A stretch of DNA of 44,627 bases from a bacterium (GCA_021844025.1 JAKBUF010000004.1:1-44627), one strand, 5' to 3'; counted from the stretch's first letter, positions 15,284 through 23,347 are shown. Notes: generated by a model not told the origin, from the letters alone. Made by a program: numbers and translations.

Positions 15284-15811
15284 ATGGACAAGAAACCGAC
15301 AATGGAAGAGCTGATTGAGAAAGTTAATAAGCTCAAAGCTACCGGCGAACTCGATCTTTCGATGGAGGAAGACTTGAGCATTGCTGTCATGAACCTAATC
15401 AGTCTTGAGGAACACTTCTATTTTACTGCCGAAAAGACCGGCAAAAACGATTACTTCGATCTGTTGAACCAGACGCGCGAGATCAGAAAACAGCTTCTGG
15501 CCAAGATGATCGATAAGCACGAAGGCGAAACGTGGTGTATCACGAAGCACCTTCTGGCCGCTACCATGCGCTTGATTGAGGTCGGCACGAAGCTTCACTC
15601 ATCAGGAAAAAAAGATGAGGCATTGGATACATTCAAAAAAGCATATGAAGTTTATTCGCTCTTTTGGGCATTACGGCTCAAATTGATTGATGTCTCCGGT
15701 GTGAAAAAGATTGGTGATAATCAGATAAATATTCACGATAAATCAAAAGGTGAAAAACTGATGACCAAAGAGGACCTAATTAGCAAATTAGTCGATTGCT
15801 GTAAGGAATAA
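15284..15811 (+). CDS. Helical protein of unknown function, copper locus
   Basis: 175 residues, mostly helical and charged: NLISLEEHFYFTAEKTGKNDYFDLLN, then GETWCITKHLLAATMRLIEVGTK and a possible TPR-like pair (SSGKKDEALDTFKKAYEVYS). It ends in CCKE. Similar soluble proteins recur beside such clusters in CPR genomes as I recall, with no known role. It starts 2 bp after the peroxiredoxin gene. Conserved His and Cys residues could bind metal. Confidence 0.55.
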   Translation: MDKKPTMEELIEKVNKLKATGELDLSMEEDLSIAVMNLISLEEHFYFTAEKTGKNDYFDLLNQTREIRKQLLAKMIDKHEGETWCITKHLLAATMRLIEVGTKLHSSGKKDEALDTFKKAYEVYSLFWALRLKLIDVSGVKKIGDNQINIHDKSKGEKLMTKEDLISKLVDCCKE

Positions 15812-15831
15812 TAAAACCAAATAAATTAAAC

Positions 15832-16737
15832 ATGGAAAACGAACCAGAATATGAAATACAGGAAGAGCCGACTCCTGAAGAACCGAAGAAAACCGATAAT
15901 AAATATATGCTTCCGATTGCGATTGTAATCGCCGGAGTCATGGTTGCTGGGGCTGTAGTTTATTCCTTCGGAAAAAGTGCGTTGCAAACGGGTGCCGTTA
16001 AGAATGCTTCGCAAACTGGTCAAGCAACCCTGGTAGATGGTGGAAAAATTCTGCCTCTGGAAACGGAAAAGAAAATGCTTGTTACGCTCACGACTAACGG
16101 CACAATTGACACGAGTAAGCTTTCCCAAGTGACAGAACTCAATTTGCTCTGGGCGTATGGCTTAGCCAATAAGAATCAGGTCTTAGAGAACGGGCCTATT
16201 ATGGACGCTCGCTATGGCGGACCGACAAACATGGCATCAGTTGGCGGCTGGACTGTTACTACCGGGTCAGTAATGGATCATTACGACAAGCACGCTTTAG
16301 CCACTCTGACGCCTGACCAGCAGACACTTGTTGAAAAAATTGCTAAAGGAATTTATAGACCATGTTGCAATAACTCCACTTACTTCCCGGATTGCAATCA
16401 CGGCATGGCCATGCTCGGACTTCTTGAATATCTGGCATCAACCGGAGCGACAGAAGATCAGATGTGGAACGCCGCTATAACGGCCAATATGAGCTGGTTT
16501 CCGGATCAATACCAGACAATTGCCCAATACCTTAAGATAAAAGGTACCGATATGAAAACCGTAACTCCGCAAATGCTTCTTGGCGCAGACTATTCAAGCG
16601 GTTCAGGTTTTGCAAGAATTGCAGCACAAGTTCCTCAAAATCAGCAGCAAAGAAGCAGCGGTGGCGGATGCGGTGTCGATTCAGGCGGAGCCTCGGCCGC
16701 ACCCCAAAAACAGCAAGGTAGCGGATGCGGAATATAG
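15832..16737 (+). CDS. Membrane-anchored Cys-motif protein, copper locus
   Basis: 301 residues. An acidic N-terminal tail, one membrane helix (about 26-46), then an external domain with a striking motif: YRPCCNNSTYFPDCNHGMAM (about 178-197), followed by helices. The C-terminus is Gly/Ser/Gln-rich with two small Cys motifs, GGGCGVDS and GSGCGI. Cysteines and His in the central motif could coordinate metal or heme-like ligands; the family is not known to me. It is the last gene of the operon and is followed by a strong terminator. Confidence 0.6.
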   Translation: MENEPEYEIQEEPTPEEPKKTDNKYMLPIAIVIAGVMVAGAVVYSFGKSALQTGAVKNASQTGQATLVDGGKILPLETEKKMLVTLTTNGTIDTSKLSQVTELNLLWAYGLANKNQVLENGPIMDARYGGPTNMASVGGWTVTTGSVMDHYDKHALATLTPDQQTLVEKIAKGIYRPCCNNSTYFPDCNHGMAMLGLLEYLASTGATEDQMWNAAITANMSWFPDQYQTIAQYLKIKGTDMKTVTPQMLLGADYSSGSGFARIAAQVPQNQQQRSSGGGCGVDSGGASAAPQKQQGSGCGI

Positions 16738-16741
16738 ATTT

Positions 16742-16768
16742 AAACCACCGGCATACACCGGTGGTTTT
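16742..16768 (+). terminator. Rho-independent terminator of the second operon
   Basis: AAACCACCGG-cataca-CCGGTGGTTT, ten perfect pairs, followed by T. Confidence 0.85.
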
Positions 16769-16852
16769 ACTTGTCCCCCTTCGAGAGGAAAACTCTGGGC
16801 TTTCAGCCCACGACTTCCAGTATGGATTCTCCGTATATAACAGTGCTAGAAT

Positions 16853-17299
16853 ATGCACATGGCACCGCAATATCGTCGTACGTCTCACACCCTATACGAC
16901 AATAAATATCATATCGTTTGGATTACCAAATATCGTAAAAAGATATTGGTAGACGATATTGCGGTGAGACTGCGTGATATCATACGTCAGATATGTGCCC
17001 AGGAGAAGATAGATATTCTCAAGGGCGCCATTGGTCCTGACCATGTGCATATCTTGCTTGATATCCCACCCTATATTGCCGTGAGTAGAATTGTGCAACA
17101 TCTGAAAGGAGAATCCTCCCGTAAGTTACAAATGGAATTTCCCAAACTCGGCAAGGTCTTCTGGGGACAACACCTCTGGCAGATAGGTTATTTTTGTGTG
17201 ACTACCGGAACCATTACCGAACAAACTATCAAACAGTATATTGCCGAACAAGGTAAAAAAGAAGAAGAGGAAGATAAAACCTTCATTCTCTTAAGTTGA
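16853..17299 (+). CDS. tnpA: IS200/IS605-family Y1 transposase TnpA
   Basis: 148 residues, the usual length. Signature blocks: YHIVWITKYRKKIL at the start, the HUH metal site GPDHVHILLDIPP, and the C-terminal helix ITEQTIKQYIAEQGKK with the presumed catalytic Tyr. It cuts and joins single-stranded DNA at hairpin ends during replication. The frame is intact, so it may be active. A second ATG two codons downstream is an alternative start. Confidence 0.92.
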   Translation: MHMAPQYRRTSHTLYDNKYHIVWITKYRKKILVDDIAVRLRDIIRQICAQEKIDILKGAIGPDHVHILLDIPPYIAVSRIVQHLKGESSRKLQMEFPKLGKVFWGQHLWQIGYFCVTTGTITEQTIKQYIAEQGKKEEEEDKTFILLS

Positions 17300-17311
17300 C
17301 TTACAGTCAAT

Positions 17312-17341
17312 GAAACAGTCCCGATACATCGGGACTGTTTC
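17312..17341 (+). terminator. Strong hairpin after tnpA
   Basis: GAAACAGTCCCGAT-ac-ATCGGGACTGTTTC, 14 perfect pairs, 12 nt after tnpA. It lacks a long T-run and may protect or terminate the transposase mRNA. Confidence 0.6.
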
Positions 17342-17413
17342 TCATACTCCGCACTTTCAGTGCGGAGTGGTTGATTTCAGGCTGATTTCTGTCTACGACA
17401 AATCCTGCCACTT

Positions 17414-17442
17414 TTGACGGGCGAATTTTATGAAGGTATAAT
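17414..17442 (+). promoter_or_regulatory. Sigma70-type promoter
   Basis: TTGACG (17414-17419), 17-nt spacer, TATAAT (17437-17442), 11 nt before ATG 17454. It would drive the 17454-20518 operon. Confidence 0.8.
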
Positions 17443-17453
17443 GACATTACTTT

Positions 17454-17735
17454 ATGGATAATAAAAATTGCGAGATACAATTTCAAAAAATTTCAACCGG
17501 CAACGGATATCAGAATGATCTGATTGCTACAGTTAATAACCGGTTGGAGATCACTGTAGTTGAGATTTGTAAATTACAAAAGGCCATTTCTAAGCTTGAA
17601 TCCACGATTATTTCCCTCGACGAGAAAAACGGAAAACTTCAGAGACGCATATTCTGGCTTACCGTAATCGGCGCGATATTTGCAGGTACTCAAATTGTAC
17701 AAGTTGTAGATATTTTAATCAGGTGGATCAAATAA
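17454..17735 (+). CDS. Small coiled-coil membrane protein
   Basis: 93 residues: a soluble N-terminus, a coiled coil (about 40-65, EICKLQKAISKLESTIISLD), and one C-terminal membrane helix (FWLTVIGAIFAGTQIVQVV). It has no family I can name. It begins the operon that continues with an HTH protein and lipid phosphatases. Confidence 0.6.
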   Translation: MDNKNCEIQFQKISTGNGYQNDLIATVNNRLEITVVEICKLQKAISKLESTIISLDEKNGKLQRRIFWLTVIGAIFAGTQIVQVVDILIRWIK

Positions 17736-17736
17736 T

Positions 17737-17931
17737 ATGAGTAAGCCGATAGAGAAATTATTTACTATTGAAGAAGTTGCGGAAATTTTACGCGTCAGTA
17801 CCAGATCGGTAACTCGGTATATTGAATCAGGAAAGCTTAAAGCCTCAAAGATTGGAATGTGGCGGATTAAGCAATCAGATCTTGATTCATTTCTTGAAAA
17901 GACAAGCAATATAAAACGAAAAAAGAAATAG
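17737..17931 (+). CDS. Excisionase-family HTH protein
   Basis: 64 residues. A MerR/excisionase-type HTH: LFTIEEVAEILRVSTRSVTRYIESGKLKASKIGMWRIKQSDLDSFL in segments. Such proteins bind DNA as recombination directionality factors or small regulators. It starts 1 bp after the previous stop. No integrase gene is found nearby, so a transcriptional role within the island is as likely as excision. Confidence 0.8.
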   Translation: MSKPIEKLFTIEEVAEILRVSTRSVTRYIESGKLKASKIGMWRIKQSDLDSFLEKTSNIKRKKK

Positions 17932-17934
17932 TTT

Positions 17935-20031
17935 ATGTCTCATTTCATTACATCATTACTCCCAACGTTTCAACATCTCGGTGTATTCGGCTATTGGCTG
18001 GTCTTGCTTATAGCACTTGTCGAATCGCTGGCATTTGTCGGTTCAGTCGTTCCTGGTGCGACATTTGTAGTTTTAGCCGGTTTTTTGTCTGCCCAAGGAT
18101 ATCTTGATCTTGGCGATTTGATATGGTTTGCAGCTATAGGCGCCATACTTGGCGACGGGATAAGCTATTGGCTTGGCACGAAAGGGACAAGATTTTTTAA
18201 AGAAGAAAGCAGATGGCTAAAGCGCGCACATCTGGAAAAAGGAGAACAATTTTTCAAAAAGCACGGTGGCAAGGGTGTTTTCTTTGGCAGGTTCATCGGA
18301 CCGCTTCGGCCGATCATCCCGTTCATTGCCGGTATTTCCAAGATGAACAAATGGCAATTTTTCCTTTGGAATGTCGCTAGTGCTTTTCTCTGGGCGATCT
18401 TACATCTCTTACTCGGTTATTTCTTTGGCGGTGCGTTAAACGTCATTGAGGCGTGGTCGACGAGAACTGGCATTTTTATCGGCGCGGTTGTTGTCATGGT
18501 CATCCTTATAAGATTGATCGTCAAATACTCCCGTCCGTTTTTCACTTTTTTGAAATCAATTTCAATTTCTATAAAAGATGCGATCGTTGCCAATCCTGAT
18601 ATCCAGAAATTCGTCCGCAAGCATCCGACATTCTTCGGCTTTCTTAAGAAACGGCTGGATACCAGTAAGTTCTCCGGCTTGCCCCTCACGCTTTTACTTA
18701 TCGCTTTTGTATACATTCTTTCGGTCTTTGTCGGCACAATTCAGGACGTCGTCACGGCCGAACCGTTAGTCGCGGCTGATATAAGAGTTGCAAATTTGCT
18801 TTATGTTTTTCGTGACGCCGAACTCATTAAAGTTTTCTTATGGATCACCTTGCTTGCCAAATGGCAGATGGTTGTCAGCTTTGCAATCATTACATCTGTT
18901 CTTTTGTGGTTCTGGAGGAAGCGATCATATATCCTGCCGTTCTTGGTCACTATCAACGGTTCATATCTTTTTTATACCTTAAGCAAAATCATTATCCATC
19001 GCCCTCGGCCGGAGATTGCATATTACCTTGAGAGCGGATATTCTTTTCCGAGCGGTCACGCGACAATGGCGGTTGCCCTTTATGGTTTTCTCATTTACAT
19101 CCTATTTTGGGAGCTCAAACATTGGAAAACTAAAGCCAATATTTTATTCGCAGGGCTCACGATTATTTTGGGAGTCGGATTGAGTCGTCTTTATCTCGGT
19201 GTTCACTATTTAAGCGATGTCTGGGGCGGTTATCTTTTGGGTGCCTTATGGCTCATAATCGGCATAAGCATTGCCGAATGGCTAAAGCGCCGTCGTCCAG
19301 TCGAGACTGTTACGATATCTCGCCCACTAAAGACAGTGTCCGTGATCCTGCCCATCCTAGGCATCATTTTTTATGTTGGCTTTGCCTTGCAATATAATCC
19401 GCCTCTGAATACAAAAATTACTGCGCCAGCAACTATTGTCGAGAGCAACATTCAGAATCTTTTTCAGGATAATAATCTACCCAAGTTCACCGAAACTCTG
19501 ATTGGTGACAATCAAGAACCGATTAGTTTGGTTGTGGTTGCCCGAAACGATCAGGAGTTTGTTAGTGATATGCAGAACACCGGCTGGACGCTGGCCAGTC
19601 AGCCGGATGTCGGTTCAATGTTAAATCTCGCTAAGACAGCCCTGTTAAATCAGAACTATCCTACAGCACCGATGACTCCATCTTTCTGGAATGCAAAAGT
19701 CCATGATTTCGGCTTTGAAAAGCCTACGGAAGAGCAAAGCGTCCGGCGACGTCATCATGCCCGATTCTGGAAGACAAATGTTGAAATGCCGGACGGCCAG
19801 CATGTTTATGTCGGGACCGTCAGTTTAGATACCGGTATCAAGTGGCTGATCACGCACAAGATTGCGCCTGATATTGATAGCGAGAGAGAACTGCTATTCA
19901 CTGACCTTGGAAAAGCTGGCTTGATTACAAGTTTTCAAAAAATCCAGTCGGTTACTTCTGTCCTCGGACAAAATTTCACCGGCGATCAGTTTTTTACGGA
20001 CGGCAAACTATATATAATCAATTTGAAATAA
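17935..20031 (+). CDS. DedA-PAP2-LssY_C fusion, lipid phosphatase
   Basis: 698 residues with many membrane helices. The DedA domain spans about 1-200 (ESLAFVGSVVPG, GDGISYWLG, FGRFIGPLRPIIPFIAG). The PAP2 domain (about 235-440) has all three phosphatase motifs: KIIIHRPRPE, PSGHATMAVA and SRLYLGVHYLSD. A C-terminal LssY-like domain (about 500-690) follows. DedA proteins flip or transport undecaprenyl phosphate or other lipids; PAP2 removes phosphate from lipid pyrophosphates; LssY_C is of unknown role. Fusing them suggests one membrane machine for lipid carrier recycling. It starts 3 bp after the HTH gene. Confidence 0.88.
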   Translation: MSHFITSLLPTFQHLGVFGYWLVLLIALVESLAFVGSVVPGATFVVLAGFLSAQGYLDLGDLIWFAAIGAILGDGISYWLGTKGTRFFKEESRWLKRAHLEKGEQFFKKHGGKGVFFGRFIGPLRPIIPFIAGISKMNKWQFFLWNVASAFLWAILHLLLGYFFGGALNVIEAWSTRTGIFIGAVVVMVILIRLIVKYSRPFFTFLKSISISIKDAIVANPDIQKFVRKHPTFFGFLKKRLDTSKFSGLPLTLLLIAFVYILSVFVGTIQDVVTAEPLVAADIRVANLLYVFRDAELIKVFLWITLLAKWQMVVSFAIITSVLLWFWRKRSYILPFLVTINGSYLFYTLSKIIIHRPRPEIAYYLESGYSFPSGHATMAVALYGFLIYILFWELKHWKTKANILFAGLTIILGVGLSRLYLGVHYLSDVWGGYLLGALWLIIGISIAEWLKRRRPVETVTISRPLKTVSVILPILGIIFYVGFALQYNPPLNTKITAPATIVESNIQNLFQDNNLPKFTETLIGDNQEPISLVVVARNDQEFVSDMQNTGWTLASQPDVGSMLNLAKTALLNQNYPTAPMTPSFWNAKVHDFGFEKPTEEQSVRRRHHARFWKTNVEMPDGQHVYVGTVSLDTGIKWLITHKIAPDIDSERELLFTDLGKAGLITSFQKIQSVTSVLGQNFTGDQFFTDGKLYIINLK

Positions 20032-20035
20032 CCCT

Positions 20036-20518
20036 GTGACATTCATCGATTACATTTTTATTTTCGGCGCAAAATATCTTTTTATATTGGCCGGCATTAT
20101 TGCATTGATCTGGTTTTGGAAACTGCCGAAAGAAAAGAAAAAAGAAGCAGTTATCTTTGGCATAATCGCTTTGCCAATAATCTACATTGTTTCAAAAATC
20201 GGCGCTTGGTTATACTTCGATCCTCGGCCGTTTGTAGCTGGCCATTTCACACCGCTCATACCTCATGATCCGGACAATGGCTTTCCGTCTGATCACGTTT
20301 TGCTCGTGTCCGCAATCGCGTCAATAATTTATCCTTTCAGCAAAAAGGCCTCCGCTATGGTTTGGGCTATAGCGGTGTTGGTGGGCGTATCAAGAGTCTA
20401 TGTCGGTATCCATCACCCGATTGATGTTATCGGAAGCGTGGGAATTTCGATCGTTATTTCTTGGTTCGTGTTTCTCATTCTTAACAAATTTATTCAGCGT
20501 AGTCCTCAATCAGTTTAA
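20036..20518 (+). CDS. PAP2-family phosphatase (undecaprenyl-pyrophosphatase-like)
   Basis: 160 residues from a GTG at 20036, 4 bp after the fusion gene. About five membrane helices. Motifs: a reduced first motif (YFDPRPF), FPSDHVLL (PSGH variant with Asp) and SRVYVGIHHPIDVIGS. It probably dephosphorylates a prenyl or lipid phosphate at the membrane. The 3' end overlaps the tail of a broken gene on the other strand. Confidence 0.82.
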   Translation: MTFIDYIFIFGAKYLFILAGIIALIWFWKLPKEKKKEAVIFGIIALPIIYIVSKIGAWLYFDPRPFVAGHFTPLIPHDPDNGFPSDHVLLVSAIASIIYPFSKKASAMVWAIAVLVGVSRVYVGIHHPIDVIGSVGISIVISWFVFLILNKFIQRSPQSV

Positions 20519-20800
20519 ATTGATTCATTTCCTCAATTGCTGTTTCCATGTCCTCGAGAACTTTCAGGTAGATAGTTTTGGTTTTTCGGAGTCAGGATTC
20601 TCGCTTGCGAACCTGGCATCGTTATCGTCCACGAAGCCGGCCAGTGAGATATAAGCACCGGCCAAAAGCTTGATGCGATCCTTGATCACTTGTCTAATTT
20701 TAGCTTTAGGTTCCGGAAGTAAGGATAGCGGATTCATTGATCCGCGCTGATGTGGCAATCGTACATTTTTTGCGTCCCGAAGGACGGCTTCCTCGTCCAT
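20490..20800 (-). pseudogene. Frameshifted conserved small protein
   Basis: From ATG 20800 the frame encodes MDEEAVLRDAKNVRLPHQRG, then DRIKLLAGAYISLAGFVDDN and PDSEKPK before stopping at about 20564. A coding-like continuation exists in another frame (TIYLKVLEDMETAIEEMNQF, then KLIEDYAE) up to 20490. One extra A in the A-run near 20575-20590 would join both parts into about 104 residues. Either the gene is broken or the base was lost in sequencing. I recall similar proteins in CPR genomes but no known function. Confidence 0.6.
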
Positions 20801-20852
20801 AGGCAAGCAAGACCATACGCTTGCCCTCGGAACAAGTCCAGCGAGGATTCAT

Positions 20853-20873
20853 ATTTGCTTAAGTTAAGCAAAT
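20853..20873. promoter_or_regulatory. Perfect palindrome, possible operator
   Basis: ATTTGCTTAA-G-TTAAGCAAAT, ten pairs around one base, about 50 bp upstream of the broken minus-strand gene. It looks like a dimeric-regulator site. Confidence 0.5.
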
Positions 20874-21210
20874 CGTTTTAGGCTCTCAATTTTGGTCAAA
20901 CCTGTGGGCTATGTTCGAGGAAGGTATCAAACGTCTACTCTCGGTACAAAGCTCGCCCCAGGGGCAAACACGTGGCAGAAATCGGGGTGTTTATTTGGGA
21001 GCCGATCAGGTCTGGAATAATCTCGATTTTTCTGATAAAATTCCAGTTGTAAAAGGTGGGTTCCATGTCTTTAGGCAAAAACGGTTGAAAAGTCCGGAAT
21101 TATGCCTGCCTCCGGGAGAACGAGCTGTAAAAGGTCTTTAATCTCTCGGATATTTCTGAGAATTGAGTTCCAATTCAATTCCCCGTAGGGCACAAAATAC
21201 ATCGGAATAA
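20874..21210. other. Right end of island, no confident gene
   Basis: Open frames exist on both strands but none has a ribosome site, a family match or conserved-looking composition. The stretch is probably decayed mobile DNA; an old recombinase remnant is possible but cannot be supported from the sequence. Confidence 0.35.
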
Positions 21211-21211
21211 T

Positions 21212-21236
21212 AGGGGTTTGATTCCCTTCGGGTGCA
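21212..21236 (+). pseudogene. tRNA 3' fragment (T-arm plus acceptor strand)
   Basis: AGGGG-TTTGATT-CCCTT forms a five-pair T stem with a 7-nt loop, followed by CGGGTGC and A as acceptor strand and discriminator. No matching D or anticodon arm precedes it. The complementary acceptor strand GCACCCG occurs at 6339-6345, just left of the island, followed by a D-arm-like TTGTTCAACGGA. Confidence 0.6.
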
Positions 21237-21237
21237 C

Positions 21238-21273
21238 AAAACAAAACACCCCTCTTGTGGGGTGTTTTGTTTT
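21238..21273. terminator. Bidirectional terminator
   Basis: AAAACAAAACACCCC-tcttgt-GGGGTGTTTTGTTTT: fifteen perfect pairs with T-rich right arm (and A-rich left arm for the other strand). Confidence 0.85.
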
Positions 21274-21296
21274 GCCGTAGTATACACACATGTTCT

Positions 21297-21343
21297 CGTT
21301 GTTCAACGGACCCCATAACACTCTTCGGGTGTAATGGGGCAAG
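21297..21343 (+). ncRNA. Structured leader element B upstream of tRNA-Arg(CCG)
   Basis: 47 nt, same length as 6344-6390. CGTTGTTCAACGGACCCC is identical; the 21-nt middle differs but keeps every pair: outer CCCCA/TGGGG and inner ACACTC/GGGTGT closed by TTC (one T-G wobble). Five pairs have changed on both sides relative to element A. The tRNA starts 47 nt downstream. Confidence 0.55.
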
Positions 21344-21390
21344 TAAAATATGGTTATCAGTAGATAAAATAGTTTTTCTAACCTCTACAT

Positions 21391-21462
21391 GTCCTCATAG
21401 CTCAATGGATCGAGCGCGGCCCTCCGAAGGCTGAGATCGGGGTTCAACTCCTCGTGGGGACA
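21391..21462 (+). tRNA. tRNA-Arg (anticodon CCG)
   Basis: Acceptor GTCCTCA/TGGGGAC, D stem GCTC/GAGC, anticodon stem CGGCC/GGCTG with loop CTCCGAA (anticodon CCG, reads CGG), T arm CGGGG-TTCAACT-CCTCG, discriminator A. CCA is not encoded, unlike the GCG tRNA. It ends 12 bp from the stop of convergent argS. Confidence 0.93.
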
Positions 21463-21474
21463 CAAAGTAAAAAT

Positions 21475-23208
21475 TTACATTTTCTCTTGCACCTCTATTC
21501 CTAGTAATGAGAGTCCATATTGTATAACGTGTGCGGTGTGGTTGATTAAATATAGCCGCGCAACCTTTGTTTTTTTATTTTGATCGGTAAGAATTGGAGA
21601 CTGCTCATAAAGGGTATTGAGTGTATTTGCAAGTGCAAATAGATAGTCGGTTATATGGTGTAATGAGCGTGCGCGTATAGAGGTGTCTACTGCGTGCTCA
21701 AAATTACTGATTGCATGAATGAGTTTTGTATCTGCTGGGGTAAGTTTTTCGGTTTGAGTAAATGAAGCGCGACGGGACGCTTTTTTTAATATGCTTTGTA
21801 TGCGTGCGTAGGTATATTGTAAGTAGGGGAAACTATTTCCCGAAAGTGAAAACAGGGAATCAAAATCAAACGAAATAGTAGACATACGATTGCTTTTGAG
21901 TATGCCATATTTTATAACTCCGGTTGCCAGTGTATTAATAATGACTTCTTGATTATCTAATGACTGGCCTGTTTTTTTGCTTTGTATTTCTCTTGTTCGT
22001 GTGGTGACCTGATCCAATACTTCATCGGCGGTTATAATGTCTCCAGTTCTTGTTGAAAACTTTTTTCCCAGTGCGTTTAATACCAGTCCAAATGCAATAT
22101 GTTCAAAGGGAACACTGGTTGCGTGTATAATGCGGTTTACTTCTTGTAGTTGTTGAAAGTGTAATGCTTGTTCGTTTCCCACAATATATAATATGCGGGA
22201 TGGTTTTATTTTTTGCGCGCGGTATTTCAAACTCACCAGGTCACGGGTTAGGTATAATGTTGCTCCGTCCGATTTTTGAATAAGCGCGGGTGGCAATGAG
22301 GGATCAGGCAGGGGAATTACTAATGCCCCCTGGCTTTCTTGTACTATATTTTTCTTTTTAAGCCACGCAATAAATGGTTGCAAGCGTGATTCATAAAAAC
22401 TTTCGCCAATAATATAATCAAACGTTACTCGTAACATTCCATATATACGGTTAAACTCTTTGAGTGATTGATCAACAATATAGCGCCATATATGACGGTT
22501 TTGATGGTCGCCCGTTTCCAGTTTATGAAACTCCTTACGTGCCTCGTCTTCTAATGAAGCGTCTTTATCTGCTTTTTGGTGGAATTCTACATATAACTTT
22601 TGTAATTCGGTAATAGGGTCCTTTTCTATGGTTTTTTGGTCTCCCCATCGTTTGTAAGCAACTAGTAGTTTGCCAAATTGAGTTCCCCAGTCTCCCAAAT
22701 GATTCCACGTGACTGGTTTTAGTCCATAGTGGGTGTATGTTTTCGCAAGCGCGTCTCCGAGTATGGTGGCGCGCAAGTGCCCCACGCTCATGGGTTTTGC
22801 TATGTTGGGAGAGGAAAATTCAATAATAATCTTTTCTCTAAAAAATTTTTTTCGTGGTTTGGGGTACGATAAATTTTTTGCGATTAAATTCCATCCGTGA
22901 AGAGTAATGAAAAAGTTTAAAAATCCATTTGCGGCAATTTCAATATGCGCAATTGACGCGGGAATATTTTTTTCTAGCGCGGTTTGCAATTCCTGTGCAA
23001 TAACTTGCGGAGATTTTTTTACGAGAGGCGCGTACACAAATGCTATATTTGTGGAATAATCTCCAAATGAGTCAATTTGTTTTGATTCAAATTCAAAATC
23101 AGACACCAAAATACCATAGAGTGTTTCTCCTGTTTGTTGTACCAGCTTATAGAGTTGTTGCCGCGGGTGTTTTGAAAATGACGAAATCTGAAATGATGGT
23201 TTTGGCAT
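21475..23208 (-). CDS. argS: Arginyl-tRNA synthetase
   Basis: 577 residues from ATG 23208; an ATG at 23226 is also in frame. Class I features: SSPNIAKPMSVGHLRATILGD (HIGH region), WNHLGDWGTQFGKL, YIVGNEQALHFQQL and LGKKFSTRTGDII (KMSKS region). The C-terminal DALR helical domain follows and is somewhat short. It charges tRNA-Arg. A TATGAT box six nucleotides before ATG 23208 on the minus strand suggests a leaderless transcript from that start. It lies tail-to-tail with tRNA-Arg(CCG). Confidence 0.95.
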   Translation of the reverse strand: MPKPSFQISSFSKHPRQQLYKLVQQTGETLYGILVSDFEFESKQIDSFGDYSTNIAFVYAPLVKKSPQVIAQELQTALEKNIPASIAHIEIAANGFLNFFITLHGWNLIAKNLSYPKPRKKFFREKIIIEFSSPNIAKPMSVGHLRATILGDALAKTYTHYGLKPVTWNHLGDWGTQFGKLLVAYKRWGDQKTIEKDPITELQKLYVEFHQKADKDASLEDEARKEFHKLETGDHQNRHIWRYIVDQSLKEFNRIYGMLRVTFDYIIGESFYESRLQPFIAWLKKKNIVQESQGALVIPLPDPSLPPALIQKSDGATLYLTRDLVSLKYRAQKIKPSRILYIVGNEQALHFQQLQEVNRIIHATSVPFEHIAFGLVLNALGKKFSTRTGDIITADEVLDQVTTRTREIQSKKTGQSLDNQEVIINTLATGVIKYGILKSNRMSTISFDFDSLFSLSGNSFPYLQYTYARIQSILKKASRRASFTQTEKLTPADTKLIHAISNFEHAVDTSIRARSLHHITDYLFALANTLNTLYEQSPILTDQNKKTKVARLYLINHTAHVIQYGLSLLGIEVQEKM

Positions 23209-23347
23209 GCTATTATCATACGGCATATATAGAATTAATTCAAAATATTCGGATAGTAGAAATTCACGCGCTTCACGATAGTTGTTTTACCACAAGTGAA
23301 TTTCACTCCCGGACACGTATTAAAAAAGTTATACACATGTCAATCCG

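Larger units (their letters stand above)
16796..17368 (+). mobile_element. IS200/IS605-type insertion sequence
   Basis: One transposase gene flanked by subterminal hairpins with the same TTC loop: TGGGCT-ttc-AGCCCA (16796-16810) and ACTCCGCACT-ttc-AGTGCGGAGT (17346-17368). This matches IS200/IS605 organisation, which has hairpin ends in place of inverted repeats and makes no target duplication. Exact cleavage ends cannot be fixed from this copy alone. No tnpB is present. Confidence 0.75.

Noticed and set aside
20911-21141. Plus-strand 76-aa open frame
   Set aside because: No ribosome site, no family resemblance, odd composition.
21071-21316. Minus-strand 81-aa open frame, possibly a recombinase tail
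   Set aside because: Much of it is antisense to the tRNA fragment, terminator and leader element B; the rest has no recognisable recombinase motif.
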